From a virus, in the IMG/VR virus record IMGVR_UViG_3300028802_000031, positions 1 through 44,176 of that record: DNA of 44,176 bases. One strand, given 5' to 3'. A program made the position numbers and the translations under genes. Shown here piece after piece: positions 8,784-16,707 of this stretch. Each line of letters begins with the position of its first letter. Position 1 is the stretch's first letter. The notes below the pieces were generated by a model. It saw only the letters and a list, made by a program, of their open reading frames with translations, did not search any database and was not told where the DNA came from.

Positions 8784-9470
8784 TTACTTTCCTTCTTCGA
8801 CCTCATCGCCATCGTCTGACATTTCGGCTAGTTCTGCCGCTGTTGGAGGCGGCCGTCTGCGAATCATCCTACCGAACGTGGCTTTCGCCGCACCAACACC
8901 CAGCAGCGGCAAGCCTTCCTGCGATCTGATCCTATTCTCATGATTGAACAGGATGGCAAACTGCTCATCGGTGATGGCGACGACGGCGACCTTGTCGATG
9001 TAGCCGTCGAGCACGCCAGCAGGAATCGGGCGCAGCTGCGGATAATATGCTCCAAGCACCACACCGAGATCAAACTCTGTCCCGATCTGCGTTGGTATCC
9101 CGCCGCTGGCCTTCCAGGCAACGTAATCTGGATCAGCGACCGGCACAAAGTCATTGACCTCGTTGGTGCTGTAGACATCTGTCGTGCTGCCAGCGACAAC
9201 CCAGTACCAGTTGAACGGATCGTATGCGAGCGGCTGCGTGACGATGATGTTCTCCGCCAAGAGCTGCGCCGCAATCACAGGTTCCTGCGCCATCTTAGTG
9301 ATCTCCGCTGGCGTCGCCTGTCGCAGCGACATTTCATCTTCCGCGAGGACCTGATCGATCCTCCAGAAATCCACCATGAACGTCTCGCCCGGGACCAAGT
9401 CCCAGCCCTCTTCGACGGCACGGGCTCCAACGTAGTTCCCTATTCCGTGCGGCGTGATTGCGAACTTCAT
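8784..9470 (-). CDS. Unknown protein of the tail-fibre cluster, 228 aa
   Basis: Lies between two fibre-type genes. I prefer the ATG at 9470, which shares its A with the upstream stop, over the ATG four codons earlier. The sequence is a mixed alpha/beta domain with a Tyr/Trp/Pro-rich centre (YDPFNWYWVVAGSTTDVYS). An acidic, probably disordered tail (AEMSDDGDEVEEGK) follows an Arg/Pro-rich stretch. I do not recognise it. A fibre assembly factor or a fibre-associated adaptor is possible from context. Confidence 0.55.
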   Translation of the reverse strand: MKFAITPHGIGNYVGARAVEEGWDLVPGETFMVDFWRIDQVLAEDEMSLRQATPAEITKMAQEPVIAAQLLAENIIVTQPLAYDPFNWYWVVAGSTTDVYSTNEVNDFVPVADPDYVAWKASGGIPTQIGTEFDLGVVLGAYYPQLRPIPAGVLDGYIDKVAVVAITDEQFAILFNHENRIRSQEGLPLLGVGAAKATFGRMIRRRPPPTAAELAEMSDDGDEVEEGK

Positions 9471-10324
9471 CAGAACACCCATCCGTTGACGTAGATATAC
9501 AATCCTCCGAAACCTACACTGCTGTCATAGACATAGTAGCTGACCTGCTGCGGGGTCGACATCAACAGCGCACCGATTGATCCGTATATTCCACCGCCAT
9601 CAGCGACTTGCGCGGTGCCACCAAAGCGATACGATCCGTACACTGGCGTTACGCCACTGCCAGCGGCTGCAACGACGCCAGTAATCCCGTTTGTCAAAAT
9701 CCCGCCACTAGAAAACGCAGCGGCTCCAAGAACTGCTTCGCGAGCGTTCGGCGGAACAAATGCCGCCAGCGAGACGGGTGTGTGGGCCGTCGCCTTTCCG
9801 GCATTTAGCGCAATTCTTTCAAATTGCGAGACGCTGTTGCCATTCTGTACGAACACAATGAAGTTGCTTGATGCGTCGTTGTAGACCGCGCCGATCAGGC
9901 CCTTGTAAGTGTAGCCACTCGGCAGCGTCGGGGCGGTGAGGCTCGCCGACAGCAGGCCCGACACCGTTCCGTCGGCCTTGCCGATCGCCCAGATGTGATA
10001 CCAAGTCGATGCCGCCTCTGAGCCGGTGTCGAGGCCGTTAACCCCGCTGGTCGCGATGTTGAGCGTGGCGCTGTATGGCGCAAATCGCTTCGACGCCCCA
10101 TTGCTGTCGAACAGCGTGAGCGCATCAGCCGCGGAAGTGATGGTTGAGACCGACAGAAAATATTGGTTCAGTTTCTCGTGTGGCGTAAGCCCCTGGCTCC
10201 GTCGCGGCAACAAGCCATCGCTGCCGACGATGGTCGCCGACCCCAACACCCACTTCTCGCCGTCCCAGGTGTAAGCACTAAAGACCTGTCCAGGTGTCGG
10301 AGAACTCGGAAAGTCAAATGCCAT
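9470..10324 (-). CDS. Tail fibre / receptor-binding family protein, 284 aa
   Basis: The N-terminus FPSSPTPGQVFSAYTWDGEK is a familiar phage tail-fibre attachment pattern (Pro-x-Gly-Q, then Tyr-x-Trp-Asp-Gly). The remainder is beta-rich with Gly/Ser/Ala repeats and ends in GLYIYVNGWVF, which looks like a C-terminal knob strand. It is translated in tight coupling with the 740-aa fibre before it and the 228-aa gene after it. Most likely a secondary fibre or an adhesin contacting the host surface. Confidence 0.65.
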   Translation of the reverse strand: MAFDFPSSPTPGQVFSAYTWDGEKWVLGSATIVGSDGLLPRRSQGLTPHEKLNQYFLSVSTITSAADALTLFDSNGASKRFAPYSATLNIATSGVNGLDTGSEAASTWYHIWAIGKADGTVSGLLSASLTAPTLPSGYTYKGLIGAVYNDASSNFIVFVQNGNSVSQFERIALNAGKATAHTPVSLAAFVPPNAREAVLGAAAFSSGGILTNGITGVVAAAGSGVTPVYGSYRFGGTAQVADGGGIYGSIGALLMSTPQQVSYYVYDSSVGFGGLYIYVNGWVF

Positions 10325-12546
10325 CAGACGTACTGACCCCCCGAAGCCGTAGGCGTTGCGTGCGCAGCATTCCCAGGTAGATAAGTAATACCAGCGCCCG
10401 CTACAGCAATTACACCATTCTGCACAACCGAATACCTAGCCCCGGTCGCCGTGCCACTGAAAGTCATATTGGGCGCATCGTAGCGGCCCTGCTCATTGTA
10501 ACAATATGCCTGCGTCCAATTCGGCGATCCAGAAATGGCAACAATGCAACCACCTGAAACCACGCAGCCAAGACCGGTCAGATAAATGTGGTATGGGCTA
10601 GTTCCGACGATCTTATAGTGTGTACCTGTATTGATGATGCCGCCCTGATCGCATTGCAGCTGACCAACGCCACACGCGCCAAACCGCATTCCGCTGGTCG
10701 CGTCGCCAGCAAATACCACCATCGCGCCTTCGGTTGAGCGCAGACCGTAGCCAGATGTTGAGCGGATTTCGAAAGCCTGCAGCACCACCTTGGTGCCGCG
10801 ACCTGTGAAGCGGGCAGTTGTGCCAGTCGGAGCCACAATGACCAGCGCTGGATTGGCAACATTGCCCTGAATAGTGATGTCGCCCGCGCCAACCTGCGGC
10901 GACGCCTGAACGAATTGCTGCGCGTAAGTGCCATCAGCCAGTTTGATAGTGACAGCCTTGCCGCCGATGTCGAGCGTCCCGTAGACAACATCGAGTGCCT
11001 TCTGAATAGTCGCAAACGGAGCACCAACAGTAAGCCCAGAATTGCTATCGCTGCCGCCCGATGCAGCAACAAAATAGTCACGGTTCGCCGTCAGCAGTTC
11101 TCTCGATACGCCGGTCGCCGCCTTCGCCGCTGCGACCCATTGTGAAGAACTGCCGTCATTATAGCGGATATATAGTTGACCAGTATCTGATTCCCACCAC
11201 AGCATTCCATCGGTAGGACTTCCAGGGGGCGTGTCCGAAACAGTAGCTCCGCCCGCGCCGCCTCCAGCCGGATCCGCCTTCCAGCCTTTCACGCCTGAGC
11301 CATTAGTGCCGTAAACCTTGTTAGCACCGGGCGCTGCGGCATCGCCCGACAGTAAGATTCCGTTCGCATCGTTGGTGATGGATGACAGCGAGGAATACAG
11401 AATGTTGATGACGGCATCAGCCGCAACGCCGTGATCGTTGGTGACGAAGATCTGTCCGCTCTGCCCAATTACTGCTCGCAGCGCCCAGGTGTCCGGTGCA
11501 GTTCTGACGGCAAATCCAGTACCCGTCAACGCAGCGATGGCAGTCAGATCAGAATCGAGCGCACCGCCAGCCGGGTCTGCCTTCCAACCCTTCACGCCAG
11601 CGCCGCTGGTCCCGTAGACCATGTTGTTGCCGGGTGACGTGACATCGCCCGACAACTTCAAACCTGACGCATCATTAGTGATCGACATCTGCAGCGGAAC
11701 ATCGACAGTCGGATTGCCGCCAACGCCATCACCAAAGCCTACGTTAGCCCGCCCGGCAGTCCCTGCAATAAACCGCAGCGCCCAAGTATCTGGAGCAGTA
11801 CGAGCGGGGATTCCAGTACCAGTCAGCGCCGCAATAGCAGTCAAGTCAGGGTCTTCATTTACAGTGAACAGCGCATTGTCGCCGTGGGTCGCGTCATTGT
11901 TAGTGACAGCGATGGCTAATTTCGAATTAGCGCTGCGGAGCTTTAAATTAGTTGCGCCCGATGACGCAGCTGCACCAGTGTCGCCCGACACCGATGTATA
12001 GGCATCTGGTAACCCGCTTCCACCACCTGTTCCGGCGTTAAGCGTATCTCCGGACATCGAAAGATTAGTGCCGAGCGTAATTTCTCTTACAACCGTTCCA
12101 CCGACTGTTCCGCGACCCAACAAAACTGATGCCGCAGAAACATTTTGCATCTTCGCGTAAGTAACGACAGCATTGTCTATCGTCCAAACAGACCCACTGC
12201 CGCTAACAACTATGTCACCCTTATCACCATCGGTAACACCGCCACCACCATTCGCTGCAGCTGTAATACGACCATCAGCATCGACTGTTAGATTGGTATT
12301 GGTATAGCTTCCCGCTGCCACTCCTGTTGCAAGAAGTTCCGTGGGTCCAACAGCACCGGGAGCAATGGTTGGGCTTGGATAAGTACCGACTAAAGAACCG
12401 CCAGCAGGACCGGATGGAGGCGTACCAGCAGCAATAGCAGAATCTAAAGTATCCCAATTGGTGTTTAGCTTAGCGCCCCAAGTATCGTCCGAATGGCCAA
12501 CTTCTGGCTTGATCAATCCTAAATTAGGAGTGGTTGTGTCAGCCAT
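10324..12546 (-). CDS. Large tail fibre / tailspike, 740 aa, with internal duplication and beta-helix-like C-terminus
   Basis: Three regions are visible. Residues 1-40 are the attachment module ([19 protein letters not shown]) shared with the 390-aa fibre. Residues about 225-425 contain a duplicated unit of about 95 aa beginning [12 protein letters not shown] and ending [12 protein letters not shown]. The last 250 residues have the [15 protein letters not shown] opening and periodic hydrophobic/Gly pattern of pectin-lyase-like right-handed beta-helices used by tailspikes. No depolymerase catalytic residues can be assigned by eye. It is probably the main receptor-binding or capsule-targeting protein. 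The start directly follows the upstream TAG. Confidence 0.75.
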   Translation of the reverse strand: MADTTTPNLGLIKPEVGHSDDTWGAKLNTNWDTLDSAIAAGTPPSGPAGGSLVGTYPSPTIAPGAVGPTELLATGVAAGSYTNTNLTVDADGRITAAANGGGGVTDGDKGDIVVSGSGSVWTIDNAVVTYAKMQNVSAASVLLGRGTVGGTVVREITLGTNLSMSGDTLNAGTGGGSGLPDAYTSVSGDTGAAASSGATNLKLRSANSKLAIAVTNNDATHGDNALFTVNEDPDLTAIAALTGTGIPARTAPDTWALRFIAGTAGRANVGFGDGVGGNPTVDVPLQMSITNDASGLKLSGDVTSPGNNMVYGTSGAGVKGWKADPAGGALDSDLTAIAALTGTGFAVRTAPDTWALRAVIGQSGQIFVTNDHGVAADAVINILYSSLSSITNDANGILLSGDAAAPGANKVYGTNGSGVKGWKADPAGGGAGGATVSDTPPGSPTDGMLWWESDTGQLYIRYNDGSSSQWVAAAKAATGVSRELLTANRDYFVAASGGSDSNSGLTVGAPFATIQKALDVVYGTLDIGGKAVTIKLADGTYAQQFVQASPQVGAGDITIQGNVANPALVIVAPTGTTARFTGRGTKVVLQAFEIRSTSGYGLRSTEGAMVVFAGDATSGMRFGACGVGQLQCDQGGIINTGTHYKIVGTSPYHIYLTGLGCVVSGGCIVAISGSPNWTQAYCYNEQGRYDAPNMTFSGTATGARYSVVQNGVIAVAGAGITYLPGNAAHATPTASGGQYV

Positions 12547-12747
12547 CTATATTGTCACCGGGTTCCAGACTTCGCCACTTGGAACTTCTGGCTGGATACA
12601 ATCAAACCCCGGGGGAGGACTCGAAATGGGAGCCCATATTTCAACAAGGCTCCCAGGCGGTATTGGTTCCCACGGAGGTTGAACAGCAGGGCTGAGATCG
12701 TAAGTGCTAGCACCATACTTCCCTAGACCATATTTGCGCCCAGCCAT
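12547..12747 (-). CDS. Small Pro-rich tail-module protein, 66 aa
   Basis: The ATG at 12747 follows GGGTGA, formed by the end of the upstream gene. The N-terminus MAGRKYGLGKYGASTYDL is a short Tyr/Gly pattern also seen at the start of phage tail proteins. The rest is Pro-rich and probably extended, with two Cys-free hydrophobic patches. It may be a small linker between adaptor and fibre. No family is assigned. Confidence 0.55.
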   Translation of the reverse strand: MAGRKYGLGKYGASTYDLSPAVQPPWEPIPPGSLVEIWAPISSPPPGFDCIQPEVPSGEVWNPVTI

Positions 12748-12751
12748 TCGG

Positions 12752-13390
12752 TCACCCAAATGTCTTGCGGCGAACTTGCATCAACACAGAACCGCTAGCC
12801 CTGTCGATCTTGTGGGCATCGTTCATCAAAACAACAGCCCGAGTAACTTCCTTGTCCCAAATGGTGCCCCGTTCGTCCTCGATAGCATACAGCGAAGCAA
12901 TGTGAAGAATCTTCAAAGTATAAACACTGGTGTGGTATACATTGATCCAATTATTGACATCATCAGTCAGCGGGGGAATATCTTGGTAGTAAGTAAGTTC
13001 GACGGCCAATCCTGGGGTGGGCGTTACTTCACCCACTATCATATAATTGCCCAGAACAGTGTAACGCTTCTTCCTGCTGTTAAACGGCGATGCGGGAGTA
13101 TCCGACCACTCCGGATTATAAAAATCATCCGGCGTATTATACCGGAGAGTAGCTCCTCCTGGAGTTATGCGGGCAAACCGAATCTCCTGCCAGTCCAGCG
13201 GAAGTCTTACACGATCCTGTATAAGCGTGCAAGTATCTATCTGGATCATATGCTTGACACGAAGAACATTCGAAAGCTGCTCTTCGGCCATGCGAATCCA
13301 GCTGGTCACAACAGGGTCCGGATAAACATCCGAACCGATCGCTAACCAACCACGAATTTCGGTACATTTATCGGATAGGAATCCGGTCAT
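12752..13390 (-). CDS. Head-tail adaptor protein, 212 aa
   Basis: An alpha-helical protein starting MTGFLSDKCTEIRGWL, with the pattern of phage adaptor proteins that dock under the portal: an N-terminal helical repeat (VVTSWIRMAEEQLSNVLRVK), a beta insertion around YTVLGNYMIVGEVTPTPG, and a C-terminal helical bundle. It sits downstream of the capsid genes and upstream of tail genes, as expected. The ATG overlaps the previous stop as ATGA, so I reject the upstream TTG at 13411. This resembles the adaptor of SU10-like podoviruses, in keeping with the capsid type, but the match is by pattern only. Confidence 0.7.
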   Translation of the reverse strand: MTGFLSDKCTEIRGWLAIGSDVYPDPVVTSWIRMAEEQLSNVLRVKHMIQIDTCTLIQDRVRLPLDWQEIRFARITPGGATLRYNTPDDFYNPEWSDTPASPFNSRKKRYTVLGNYMIVGEVTPTPGLAVELTYYQDIPPLTDDVNNWINVYHTSVYTLKILHIASLYAIEDERGTIWDKEVTRAVVLMNDAHKIDRASGSVLMQVRRKTFG

Positions 13391-13695
13391 TTGCCAACCC
13401 GTCCCGGCCAAATCCTAAACGCGGCATTATCTGGGTCGTCGAGCCACTTGGCCCAATCCTTGGCGTCCCATTGCTCGCGAAAAGATCGCTCCGCGACGGA
13501 AACTGGCACTCCACGCGCCAACAGTTTGTTGGTAGAACGCTGTGGGTGTAATTCCCTCATGACCTTGTTGTTCTCTACAACCTGGGTCATGTCTTGTTCG
13601 GTGTAGATGTGGACCGTTAGAGGATCGTCATCTTCCCAAACCGCAGTACGCTTTATAGCGCCGTCATCCCGATACGTAACTTTCCGTTCGGCCAT
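13387..13695 (-). CDS. Conserved virion-module protein, 102 aa
   Basis: A small acidic/basic mixed protein ending DAKDWAKWLDDPDNAAFRIW, followed by a basic tail, of a kind often found between capsid and adaptor genes of podoviruses. The function is unknown. Its ATG coincides with the -10 box (TACTAT) of a promoter. RNA from that promoter cannot include this start, so the protein must come from longer transcripts. The ribosome site is weak (AAGGG about 10 bp upstream). Confidence 0.6.
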   Translation of the reverse strand: MAERKVTYRDDGAIKRTAVWEDDDPLTVHIYTEQDMTQVVENNKVMRELHPQRSTNKLLARGVPVSVAERSFREQWDAKDWAKWLDDPDNAAFRIWPGRVGK

Positions 13696-13722
13696 AGTAG
13701 CACGCCCTTAATCAGCTGTCAA
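13694..13722 (-). promoter_or_regulatory. Sigma70-type promoter (TTGACA-17-TACTAT)
   Basis: The -35 TTGACA is at 13722-13717 and the -10 TACTAT at 13699-13694, preceded by GCGTGC as in the other promoters of this genome. The predicted start is near 13687, so the RNA would serve the adaptor and tail genes downstream. It lies between the decoration/DUF-like genes and the adaptor. Confidence 0.7.
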
Positions 13723-13741
13723 GTACAGATAGTATATTCAG

Positions 13742-13882
13742 CTACTTACGGCGAGCTTTTTTCTTGTCAGCTTGATTGAACTCCTTGGCAACCTTCACCG
13801 GGATGCCGACCTTCTTAGCGAATTTCGGATCATGAGCCGCCGCAGCCATCGTTCGTCTTTGCTTCGCAGATTTAGAAGGCAT
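13742..13882 (-). CDS. Small basic phage protein, 46 aa
   Basis: The reading frame starts MPSKSAKQRRTMAAAAHD and ends KKARRK; it is preceded by AGGAGAA 5 bp upstream of ATG. Short basic proteins starting MP(A/S)KS(K)xQ(R)R, with the phrase HDPKFAKKVGIPVKVAKEF, recur in many phage structural modules. Their role is unknown; DNA or capsid-interior binding would suit the charge. It is confidently coding because of the family-like sequence and good ribosome site despite its size. Confidence 0.75.
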   Translation of the reverse strand: MPSKSAKQRRTMAAAAHDPKFAKKVGIPVKVAKEFNQADKKKARRK

Positions 13883-13891
13883 GTAGTTCTC

Positions 13892-14185
13892 CTATTGGCT
13901 GACGAATCCTAGTGAAGCAAATATGGCACTTGGCGCTCCAGCAGCAACACTACCTCTTACAGTGGAACCTGATGGTAATTGTACATTGAGCCCACCGCCA
14001 ACAGTCATAGACGAACCGGGAACGTCCACGTAAGTGACACCATCAGGGCCTAAAATTTGTAATTTAACCGTAGCGCCGCCGAAAGTACCGCAAGCGATGT
14101 ATAAGTATAAACCCCCCTCGCCCACAACCACAGGGGCACCAGTTGTTATCCCAACATTGCTAAGCACCGGCAATGATAGTTGCAT
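13892..14185 (-). CDS. Putative capsid decoration protein, 97 aa
   Basis: A beta-rich, Gly/Val/Ser-rich protein encoded directly after the major capsid gene, with a strong ribosome site (GGGAGG). It is a single domain with alternating hydrophobic strands (GGLYLYIACGTFGGATVKLQ) and almost no charge, as expected for an outer-capsid decoration or cement protein. A terminator lies between it and the major capsid gene, so its level may be set by read-through. Decoration is inferred from position and composition. Confidence 0.6.
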   Translation of the reverse strand: MQLSLPVLSNVGITTGAPVVVGEGGLYLYIACGTFGGATVKLQILGPDGVTYVDVPGSSMTVGGGLNVQLPSGSTVRGSVAAGAPSAIFASLGFVSQ

Positions 14186-14204
14186 ATACTTTCCTCCCTA
14201 TGGT

Positions 14205-14233
14205 AAAAAGACCCACCCCCTTTCGAGGGTGGG
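14205..14233 (-). terminator. Intrinsic terminator after the major capsid gene
   Basis: On the minus strand a 7-bp GC stem (CCCACCC/GGGTGGG; plus-strand 14212-14218 and 14227-14233) with an 8-nt loop is followed by TCTTTTT (plus 14205-14210). It lies 20 bp past the capsid stop and 20 bp before the next gene, and should reduce transcription of the tail genes relative to capsid. Confidence 0.85.
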
Positions 14234-14252
14234 AGTCCACTTCCACGTGAGA

Positions 14253-15251
14253 CTAGGTAATAACGGCGCCTTGCTTGATGCCGTTAAAGAGAATGTGCGC
14301 GAGCGGATTGCGCATTTCAACACCCCACTCGGCGAGAATCATGCGAGTCTCGGCGTCGCCGATCTTCGCGATCTGGTACGACCGGAAGTTCCGGAAGAAC
14401 GCGGTAGCCAAGAAATCAGCGTCGAGAATCAACGCCGTATCCGACGGCATCCACCTCGACGGCATCACCTTGATGCGACCGAAATCGGTGGCGATTACGT
14501 CCACCGTTGCCACCACTTCCGTCTTGCCAACCAGCACTTGGGAGATATTGCGACCTTCGAAAGTGCTGACTGTCCGTTTGATAGCGGGCGGAACAATAAA
14601 ATTGTCCGGAGACGCACCGTTGGTGTACGCCTTCTGCATCGCATCGCCGACCATTGCCTCGGTGAGAGCGACCTGCGAAGCACCCGCAACAGCAGCGAAT
14701 GCATCAGTAGCAAGGGTCGGAAGGCCAGCAGTGACAGTTCCTGGAGCGATGGCACCGGCGACTGCACCGAGACGATCCTTCGCGCGGCCGAGCCAATGGC
14801 AGATGGCTTCGGTCTTGCGGGGAGTACCCGGATCGGCACCGTCATCGCGGGCTTGCCTGGACGACATAATGGTCTCGATGTCCGACTTGAGGATCTTCGA
14901 GGCCATCGCCATCTGGTGGCCCATTTCGGAGCCCTTGCCAGCGGCGTCAGATGCTTCCTGCGAACCCGAGACGGTGGCATCGCGCTTCGAAATCTGCGCG
15001 ACGTTCGTCAAGCGAACAGTCGGAGTGGCCGCCGAACGCGCGAGCTCGAAACCTTCGATCTGGGCGTTGTTCGGATCGACGTTCGGCAGGTTTTCGGTCT
15101 GCCAGTCGAATGTCCGATTCTTCGCGTTCCTCCGGCGAGACATCGAAAGGATCGGTGTATCGAACGGGTCGATGTTGTAGATGGAGTTCGAAAGGTCTTC
15201 GCGGTTACCCTTCGCCTGATAGGTGGTATAAGCACCTGTGATGATAGGCAT
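14253..15251 (-). CDS. Major capsid protein, SU10/DUF5309 type, 332 aa
   Basis: The N-terminal signature (YQAKGNREDLSNSIYNIDPF, then TPILS) and the following Trp-Gln-Thr-Glu-Asn motif match the DUF5309/SU10-like major capsid family, an HK97-fold shell protein. Length (332 aa) is usual. It has the N-arm, a long helical spine region (residues about 110-150) and the C-terminal beta segments (MILAEWGVEMRNPLAHI). It lies 5 bp downstream of the scaffold gene with AGAGGAT before ATG, and is followed by a strong terminator. It forms the icosahedral head. Confidence 0.85.
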   Translation of the reverse strand: MPIITGAYTTYQAKGNREDLSNSIYNIDPFDTPILSMSRRRNAKNRTFDWQTENLPNVDPNNAQIEGFELARSAATPTVRLTNVAQISKRDATVSGSQEASDAAGKGSEMGHQMAMASKILKSDIETIMSSRQARDDGADPGTPRKTEAICHWLGRAKDRLGAVAGAIAPGTVTAGLPTLATDAFAAVAGASQVALTEAMVGDAMQKAYTNGASPDNFIVPPAIKRTVSTFEGRNISQVLVGKTEVVATVDVIATDFGRIKVMPSRWMPSDTALILDADFLATAFFRNFRSYQIAKIGDAETRMILAEWGVEMRNPLAHILFNGIKQGAVIT

Positions 15252-15256
15252 GAGAG

Positions 15257-16393
15257 TTATCCTCTTGCAATGATCTGATCCATTACAACGGCAGCGTCTT
15301 CGAGACTGCCGGTGCGATTGAGTCGCTTCATTGCCGAGCTAACTCCCTTCTGGGCCGTGCGCGACTTAGCGCTTCCCGCCCCCGGAGGTATCGGCTTCGC
15401 CTGATGGCGTACAACCGGCTTAGGCTTCGCAGCCATCATCCGGTCATATTTGGATGCTTTCAGGAGGACCATAAGCATCCGACTGTCGTACACTTGCGAC
15501 AGTTCCTCCTCGGAGAACCCGGTAGAAAGCGCGGTCTTGCGCATCGACTGCAAGTCCTTTGCCTTCCTCTTAGGGTCCGTCCAGTGTTTTCGATTGGCTG
15601 AATCGAATTTAGCAGCCTCCTCCTCAGCGAAGGCCGCCATCTGATTGATGTTCGACTCGTTCATCTTCTTGGCCGCATCGTCCATCTGCGTCTTGATCGC
15701 AGCCTTGAACGAGTTGGCCTTCTCGTAATACCGTTGCATCTCCCGCGCGTGAACTGGGTCCTTCTTGAACTCATCGTCCCAGTTGGGCTCAGGTGGAATG
15801 AGCGCTTTCATGTGCTCTTCCATCTGCTTAGCAATGGTCATCGAGTATTCATAGTTCTGAACAGCATCACCGGCAGCCCGACGAACGATCTTCTTCGCCT
15901 CGTCAAGCTGATTCATCCGCTGGTGGAATGTCTGGGTCCGTACGTAACCCTCGAGCGCCTCTTTGATGGTTACTTTGGCGGGTTCACCGTCAACGGTGAC
16001 CTCTACTTCCCGCGAAAGAAGGGCGGCTTCTTCTTCGTCATCAGGCTCGTCATCGGGGGACTCGTCCCCATCGTCATCCCCATCGGGGGTTTCATCTTCG
16101 TCATCGGACTCATCGGAATCGTCGTCTTTCCGATCTTTTGCGTCTCTGCGCTCAGAATCCCCTGTATCTTTCTTGGCTTTTTCAGACTTGCGGCCATAGA
16201 GAAGCTCCTCAATGTCGTCGTCGTCGCCACCACCCTTCTCGGGGGATTCCTCGTCGACTTCTAACTCGCCGACATTACGGAATATCTGTTCCGCTGGGCC
16301 TGAATCCGGCTTCGGCGGCTTAGCGGCCGATTTGCCAGGTTCTGCATTAATTACGGCATCGAATGCCGCAGCAGCTTCATCCAAGCCTGCCAT
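15257..16393 (-). CDS. Capsid scaffold protein, 378 aa
   Basis: Encoded between portal and capsid genes, the usual scaffold position. The N-terminal half is extremely acidic (long Asp/Glu/Ser runs, residues about 60-125) and must be disordered. The second half is helical and coiled-coil-like (residues about 150-300, including VRTQTFHQRMNQLDEAKKIV). The C-terminus is short, basic and helical, as in scaffolds that bind the inner capsid surface. No protease triad is seen. A promoter inside the preceding gene probably gives extra transcript for scaffold and capsid. Confidence 0.8.
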   Translation of the reverse strand: MAGLDEAAAAFDAVINAEPGKSAAKPPKPDSGPAEQIFRNVGELEVDEESPEKGGGDDDDIEELLYGRKSEKAKKDTGDSERRDAKDRKDDDSDESDDEDETPDGDDDGDESPDDEPDDEEEAALLSREVEVTVDGEPAKVTIKEALEGYVRTQTFHQRMNQLDEAKKIVRRAAGDAVQNYEYSMTIAKQMEEHMKALIPPEPNWDDEFKKDPVHAREMQRYYEKANSFKAAIKTQMDDAAKKMNESNINQMAAFAEEEAAKFDSANRKHWTDPKRKAKDLQSMRKTALSTGFSEEELSQVYDSRMLMVLLKASKYDRMMAAKPKPVVRHQAKPIPPGAGSAKSRTAQKGVSSAMKRLNRTGSLEDAAVVMDQIIARG

Positions 16394-16401
16394 TATATCC
16401 C

Positions 16402-16707
16402 CTATTGTGTCTTTTGATGACGCCTTACGCGCATCTTGTGATCCGTGATGTATTGTTCTAATTGATTACGGATATCCCGAACTGCCTTCATAGTAGCATG
16501 CGCCGTGCTAGCTGTCAAGCTACCCACGTCAGCATTTAATAATGTTCCTATGGCTCTAGAATATACGTCGTTGACCGCAGAATTGAAAACTGGGTTCTGC
16601 AGCAGAACCTGTGCTTCCGCCGCCCTATCATCAGCTTGCGCGTCACTGATTTGGGGAGACTGTCCCGTCGGGGGCAATAGGTGTAGGGGGTTCTGGTTCT
16701 GATCCAT
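16402..16707 (-). CDS. Small head-module protein, 101 aa
   Basis: I choose the ATG at 16707 (GGTGGA 6-8 bp upstream, inside the portal gene) over the GTG three codons earlier. It overlaps the portal reading frame by about 65 bp. The N-terminus is Gln/Pro-rich and disordered, followed by helices (AEAQVLLQNPVFNSAVNDVY). Small proteins with an NPVF-type helix between portal and scaffold occur in several podoviruses. The function is unknown. A promoter for the downstream scaffold and capsid genes lies within this gene. Confidence 0.65.
   Translation of the reverse strand: MDQNQNPLHLLPPTGQSPQISDAQADDRAAEAQVLLQNPVFNSAVNDVYSRAIGTLLNADVGSLTASTAHATMKAVRDIRNQLEQYITDHKMRVRRHQKTQ
16490..16518 (-). promoter_or_regulatory. 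Internal promoter for scaffold and capsid genes (TTGACA-17-TACTAT)
   Basis: -35 TTGACA at 16518-16513, 17-bp spacer, -10 TACTAT at 16495-16490. The sequence is nearly the same as the 13722 promoter. It sits inside the 101-aa gene and reads toward the scaffold and major capsid genes, whose unit is closed by the terminator at 14205-14233. Confidence 0.7.
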
